Below, piece by piece: positions 17,619 to 22,169 of a DNA stretch of 22,169 nucleotides. Each line of letters opens with the position of its first letter. The stretch's first letter is position 1. The stretch is taken from contig JAHBMJ010002210.1 of the NCBI GenBank assembly GCA_018398765.1, positions 1 through 22,169 of the forward strand, written 5' to 3'. The translations under genes and the position numbers were made by a program. The notes beneath the pieces are model-generated. The model made no database searches and was not told the DNA's origin. It saw only the letters and a program-made list of their open reading frames with translations. This stretch comes from Chromera velia. Its lineage: Eukaryota; Sar; Chromeraceae.

Positions 17619-20600
17619 CTAGCTCGTATTGGAAATCTGGATGTTGAACTCTCTAGGTTTTCCCCCGAAGATCTTGCGAACAACAGAGTTCTCGTCCATT
17701 GCCTCCTCCGTCATCCGTCTATTCACCTCTCCTTGTACCCACTCCCTCATCTCTGCCTCACTCTTGAAACCCGAGGCCCCTTCTTCCTCTCGCATCTCTG
17801 CTGCACTCTGAGCCTCTGCAATAAATCGGCAAATCGTTTTGTGCATCTGCCCCTGCTCGTACTCTTCCTTCTCTGCCTCCAGCCTCTCCTTCTCCATCTT
17901 CAATTTCGCTGCAGCTTTCTCTGCAGTGTCCGTTTCTTCCCCCCCCTCCCCCTCAGAGTTCTCTGCAGTCTCGGGGGTCTCCCCCCCGAAGTCCCCCAAA
18001 TCTCTGCTGCCCTCAAGCAGCGCCATTGCACCGCAACCCTCCCTCAGCAACTTGCATCTGTGCTTGTGCCCCTGCCCCCCCTTCCACGACGCTTTCTGGC
18101 AGGCCGCTGAGCAGTACCTCACACAGAGGCAACTCGAACAGACCTGGAGGGACCCCTCGGGTGTCGCCTTCCCGCAGCCGTCGCATGGCATTGCCACGGC
18201 GTTCTTGTGCTGTCTCTTTGACTCTTTGTACATGTTCCCGGTGCCATCGGGGAGCACCTCCCCCTGTCCGTCCTCCAGATACTTCTGCACCATGCTCAGA
18301 CCCCACGACACGAGGGCTCCCTCATCAACCACAGGGGAGTTGAGAAGAGAGATCAAAGACAACAGACCTGACGCAAGGGTCTGACGCAAAGAGGGGCAAT
18401 GTTTTTCCGGGAAAAGGGCGCAGACCTTCTCCAGCGCCTGCTTTAAAGCCTTCTTGTGGCTCTTGGTGCGCACCAACTGACGCACGCGCTTGCACTGCAT
18501 GAGGAGTGCAAGGTGTCTCTCGTAGATCATGAACTTGAGCTGCATACACACACACACACACACACAAACAAACAAACAAACAAACAAACAAACAAGCAAG
18601 CAAGCAAGCAAGCAAACAGAGAGAAAGCATTCATCAGGCCATACGCAAGTGGTCCAACAATCGTTCCACATGAAGTCGCTGTGAATCGACACTGTGAGCC
18701 AGACATCGGAGTTCGCCTTTGCGTGCATCATGAATTGGAGTTTTGCACGCAAAGTGCAGGCGGTCGTTTCTTTGATGGCTCTGTCAACCATGCAAGGCTT
18801 ATCGGCGCAGGATTGTGCAAAAAAGAGAGAGCGTGACGCCTGAATGCGCTAATTCGGCTGGTCGGGCTTGACGGGGATCCTCCATTCTTTGCTTCCCTCT
18901 TACATCTCCTGGAAGCAGGAACCAGTCAGAAAATAATAGGCAAAAGACAGAAGGCAAGCAAGCGAGAGAAGATTAGAACAGGTAGTTTCCTCTCTTATCC
19001 CTCGCATCTCACCGTGCTTTCCGAAGCCTTCTTATTCTCGTCTTTTCCATCCTATTCTCCATTCCTCTTCATCATTTTTCACTTCGTCTTTCCTCCCCCT
19101 TTCCGTGATCTCTCTCTTTCCGCTTGAGAATCACAGTCTCCATAGGAAAGCTCCGCAGATTTCCCCCGACAGTTGATTGTTTTCTCTTTCACCAATCCAT
19201 GTCCGCAGCCAGGGAGATGCACGCGCGGACTGTTCTCTCATGTCCACATAAACACACACACGCACCTTCCCCACCCCAAAACCCCCCCACACACACACAC
19301 ATGAGTGCACCTACCAACCCTCATGTCATGGAAGAACTGCTCGGCCTCGCCCGCCGCCCCACTGGCGACCTGGCTGGCGAAGGTCTGGACTTCTCGAGAC
19401 GCCACACTCCCATGCACGATGTTCAGAAAGAGGCTGCAGGCCTCCCTGTCCATCCCATTGGCAGCACCGTCAGACTCAGCAGAGAAGAGGTGCTTGAAGA
19501 ACCCGAACACCGCGTCCCCGTCCATCAGACGTCGCAGCGTCTCCACCAGGCGGATGAAAATCACAGTCTTCGCACCTGCATGTATGCATGCATGCATGCA
19601 TGGATTCTTCAATCATTCCTCTTGCTCAACGCACTTGATGCAGGCCGCAGGGAAATTAAATGCCAAGAAAGGGAATTTGTACTCACAACTGCAGGGGGAA
19701 GTAGGTCAACATACAACCATGCAGTTTTCCTGCATGTGGGAATCGCGGGGACAGAAGAACGGACGTCGAAAATGACGGTATGCAGAGAAAAACATGAGAG
19801 CAAAGAGGTGTGGATTCTCTCCATGCACACGTCGGTAGAAGAGGAAAGGCCTCTCACCTGGAGTGGCGGTCCGAGACCCGTGGTCGGATTCGACGAACAG
19901 AAGCGCAGCCCAGGCGTTGAGGCAGAACGGCACGCACTTTTTGCCCCCCTCCTCCCCACGGAAGAGGGGCTTCTTGGGCCAGAAAAACATGAAGAGGCTC
20001 TCTGTGAGGAAGAAGAGCAACGCAGCGTCCAGCCGGGGGCCCTTCCTGTGGGAGGCGGAAGGGGGTACAGAAGGCTGGTCCTCGATCTGCTGCACCAGGC
20101 ACTGGCGGAACTCCGGACACATCGGCAGCCTCCTTTGCAGGAAGGTGTTGGACTCGACCAGGAACTGTAGTGCCTCGAGACCGGTAGATCGCATGAACCC
20201 AAAGCGGGCAGCCCTTTCTGAGGACTCATCGGGAATGGGGGGGGCCCTAAAGAGGAAAAGGACGGAATCGAGAAAACCGGGTGTGGCCAGAAGGTCCACG
20301 ATGAAGGTCGCCATCAGGGAGCGGGTTCTGTCGGGTCTACAGAACACTTCTCGGATTCCTGCCCACCCCACTGCTCTGTTCATGTGCACGGCAGAATAAT
20401 TTGGAGAGTACGTCCCCCAATCACTTCCGGATTCTTCAAAATTCGACCTCAGAACATTTGCTGAAAGAACAAAATGCTCAACGCTCCCTTTCACTCCCTG
20501 CAGCTCAGGACGACTGAAGAGCTGTGGGGGCAATTCGGTCATATCCTTCGGATCGCAGAAGAAACCGGACTCAGGAGAGGGCATGAAAGCTCCTGCACGC

Positions 20601-20742
20601 GGGAAGTTCTGGGGGAAGGTCATATCTCAGCTGGGAAAATCCAGATCGATGCCTTAAATGTGACAAAGCTTTCAACCAGACGCTGAAGGAAGAAAGAAGC
20701 AGACACACAAACACACTTCTTTTTGTCACCTGGAGTCTCCAT
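17619..20742 (-). CDS. MYND zinc-finger protein, four exons
   Basis: Model: exon 1 20742-20730 (METP), exon 2 20592-19858, exon 3 19575-19319, exon 4 18539-17619 (TAG). Introns start GTGACA, GTGAGA and GTTGGT and end in GCAG; phases 1, 1 and 0 fit throughout, giving about 641 aa. An alternative start is ATG at 20623 in the same frame. Residues about 1-440 are alpha-helical with no recognised family. A MYND finger lies at about 454-497: CDGC, 11 residues on CSSC, then RYCSAAC and HKHRC, so the C-x2-C, C-x2-C, YC-x3-C, H-x3-C ligands are all present. MYND fingers bind proline-rich peptides and mediate protein contacts. A Glu/Lys-rich coiled coil (KLKMEKERLEAEKEEYEQGQ) follows. No SET domain is seen. 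It has the same orientation as the ETFB exon to the right. Confidence 0.8.
18545..18616. repeat. Compound microsatellite at the 3' end of intron 3
   Basis: On the plus strand (CA)n, then (CAAA)n, then (CAAG)n. On the transcribed minus strand it reads TTGC, TTTG, then TG repeats, running straight into TATGCAG, the acceptor of exon 4. It replaces the usual pyrimidine tract with T/G repeats. Confidence 0.85.
19255..19318. repeat. (CA)n-rich sequence at the 5' end of intron 3
   Basis: CACACACAC runs flank a C-rich block (CCCCACCCCAAAACCCCCCC). On the minus strand this is GT-rich and G-rich sequence immediately after the donor GTTGGT. Confidence 0.7.
19576..19602. repeat. (TGCA)n tract forming an intron acceptor
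   Basis: On the minus strand ATGCATGCATGCATGC followed by ATACATGCAG ends intron 2 exactly at exon 3. ATGCATGC runs also occur at about 14450, 14487, 14648 and 20870. Confidence 0.8.
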
Positions 20743-21641
20743 GGCAAATCAGTGTGTTGGAGATCAGGTCGAGGGGAGAGTAAAGAGAGAGAAAATTAAA
20801 AAACAAAAAATGATTATCTGTGGTCTCTGCAATTTGCCGTCTCGGCCGTCTCTGTCAATGTCCGCGCCTGCATGCATGCCGCGGCGCGTACATCTCCGCG
20901 CTGGAAAATGCTAGACTGACGACCGGGTCTAGACACCTAAGCTTAGCAATACTTTGCAACTTCTTCTTACTTTTTTCAAAAGTTATCCTCCCTTTATGCA
21001 CTGATGTTCCAAAATAATTTTTAGATTTTTAGTAAGGTTTAATTAAACTGTCATTTTGTTTGTCACTTCATAGTACTTTACAGCATAAGTTGCTGATAGT
21101 TGCTGCATAACTCCAATTAACTCTAATAGATTATCATAACTAGTCATCGCCTATTATCACCAAATCTCGTCAATCATTATTTGTTGTAACTTATTTTATC
21201 GAATCTGATCATTTACAATAACAAGTTTAGTATGAAAATAAAAAATTATTATAAACTGCATGATTGAGAAACAAATTCAACGTTCAGTCGGTAGAACTAC
21301 GTAGAACCCACTCATTCATCTTCACATATTTTCACAAAAAGTATTATATTTTGCAGTTTGTTTATGTGATTAAAGTGTTTTTGCTTATGTTTGGGGCACC
21401 GCAAGCTTATCCAGGAAAGACTTGCATTCTTATAGCTAAAGCCTTGAAGCGACGAACTTGAAATGAGAGTCCTGCAACTCGCACCAACCCTTGGAAAACA
21501 ACTACTATTTGCTGCGTTGCCTCAACGGTTCACTATAGCTCACTACTTCTTCCCTTCTTCACAAACCTGGAAATCAAAAGTTGCATGAAAGCCGGACCGA
21601 GACCACAGCTCAAATGAACTCTCTTCCACTAGCTCCCTCCC
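20743..21641. other. Intergenic stretch between the MYND gene and ETFB
   Basis: About 900 bp with no supported gene. 20743-20930 should hold the MYND gene promoter and 5' UTR. From about 20940 to 21460 the sequence turns AT-rich without a readable repeat structure or terminal inverted repeats that I can find. Confidence 0.5.
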
Positions 21642-21815
21642 TCACGCGAGGACTTTCGCCTCGAAACGCAGTTTCTCAATCAGCTCGTCGACAGACTCTA
21701 CTTTCCCCCCCCCTTCTCGTTTTGGGGGTTCAGAAACCTCCAGAACCTTCAAGCGACCTGCGAGGTCGATTCCCAGAGAGCTTGCATCGACAACCTCCAG
21801 GGGCTTCTTCTTTGC
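21642..21815 (-). CDS. ETFB: Electron transfer flavoprotein beta subunit, last exon (partial gene)
   Basis: On the minus strand, after the acceptor GTTGTTTCTCTCAG (AG at 21817-21816), 57 codons run to TGA at 21644-21642. The sequence AKKKPLEVV, LGIDLAGRLKVLEV, EPPKREGGGKVE and VDELIEKLRFEA matches the conserved C-terminus of ETF-beta: the basic KKKP segment, then LG(V/I)D, then PPKR.GG.KV, then EL..KL. ETF-beta pairs with ETF-alpha in the mitochondrial matrix and passes electrons from acyl-CoA dehydrogenases to ETF-ubiquinone oxidoreductase. The exon starts in phase 0. The preceding part, which should end near ...SLPNIMK, is not visible before the window edge, so the intron is longer than about 350 bp. 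No break is seen in this exon. Confidence 0.85.
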   Translation of the reverse strand, partial: AKKKPLEVVDASSLGIDLAGRLKVLEVSEPPKREGGGKVESVDELIEKLRFEAKVLA

Positions 21816-22050
21816 CTGAGAGAAACAACCACACCGACCATGCACAAGAGATGCGTTTCAGAAAACGGAAAATAAGATTCCTTATACAGACGGCAGTCTG
21901 GAGGCAACAGAAGGGTTGACACGAAAAAGGGGAGCGATGAAGAAAAGAAAGCGGGCGGAGGGAAATCGTAGGCGTCCATCGTTGTGAAAGCCATTGTAAG
22001 AGACGCGACAGAGAAATCCTTTCGTTCTTTCCGCACTTCACTTCTTCACT

Positions 22051-22169
22051 CGTCTGTTGTTCTTTCTTTCTTTCTTTCTCTCTCTCTCTCTCTCTCTTTT
22101 CTTTCTTTCTTTCTTTCCTTCCTTCCTTCTTTATATTTTTCTTTCTTCCTTTCTTTCTTTCTTTCCTTC
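22051..22169. repeat. Polypyrimidine microsatellite inside the ETFB intron
   Basis: (TTTC)n, (TC)n, (TTTC)n and (TTCC)n blocks run to the window edge; on the gene strand this is a GA-rich tract. It lies in what must be an intron of ETFB. Confidence 0.8.

Noticed and set aside
18545-18616. CRISPR-like or satellite array
   Set aside because: The units are 2-4 bp microsatellites without spacers, in a eukaryotic intron.
19124-20170. 348-codon plus-strand ORF
   Set aside because: It is the antisense shadow of exons 2 and 3 of the MYND gene, whose exon phases and zinc finger fix the minus strand.
21730-22041. Minus-strand frames of 95-103 codons upstream of the ETFB exon
   Set aside because: They lack ETF-beta sequence and include the pyrimidine tract and acceptor, so they are intron.

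Overview
This is a eukaryotic nuclear window. The genes are interrupted by introns with GT-AG junctions, and there are terminal-inverted-repeat elements, an LTR retrotransposon, microsatellites and a tRNA-like Pol III unit. No bacterial operon signals are visible. The multi-exon MYND-finger gene, the mitochondrial-type ETF-beta exon and the heavy repeat load suit a large-genome protist or alga. A chromerid such as Chromera is my guess, but taxonomy is inference only.

Left part, 1-4500: repeats. One repeat family occurs three times (1-376, 1339-1621, 1795-2321). Two single-N assembly gaps (377 and 1622) fall inside it, so local order there is uncertain. One copy carries the last 91 codons of an unidentified ORF. 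Further right are an array of small palindromes, a degenerate tRNA-Val-like unit with A box, B box and T-run terminator (minus strand), and a 508-bp non-autonomous inverted-repeat element with a perfect 8-bp target duplication (3570-4077).

Middle left, 4500-8530: two gene-like units lie head to head around 6400-6440. The minus one joins two exons in consistent phase across an intron that carries a probable MITE. The plus one is broken by a TGA and a frameshift. Each has a single in-frame TGA early in an otherwise open frame. Neither family is recognised.

Centre, 8532-15487: a complete LTR retroelement. It has LTRs of about 625 bp, roughly 96% identical by eye, TG...CA ends, a 4-bp target duplication (GCAG), a primer-binding-site candidate and a polypurine tract. 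I see no gag-pol. The interior is strikingly purine-rich on the plus strand and holds an acidic 174-aa ORF and a second copy of the polypurine-tract block 2.1 kb upstream.

Right part, 15488-22169: a 185-bp hAT-like MITE with an 8-bp target duplication lies at 15992-16176. A four-exon minus-strand gene for a MYND zinc-finger protein (about 641 aa, all phases consistent) follows. The last exon of an electron-transfer-flavoprotein beta subunit gene (ETFB), also minus strand, runs off the right edge. The two right-hand genes are in tandem, about 900 bp apart. They look like unrelated host genes rather than a functional cluster.
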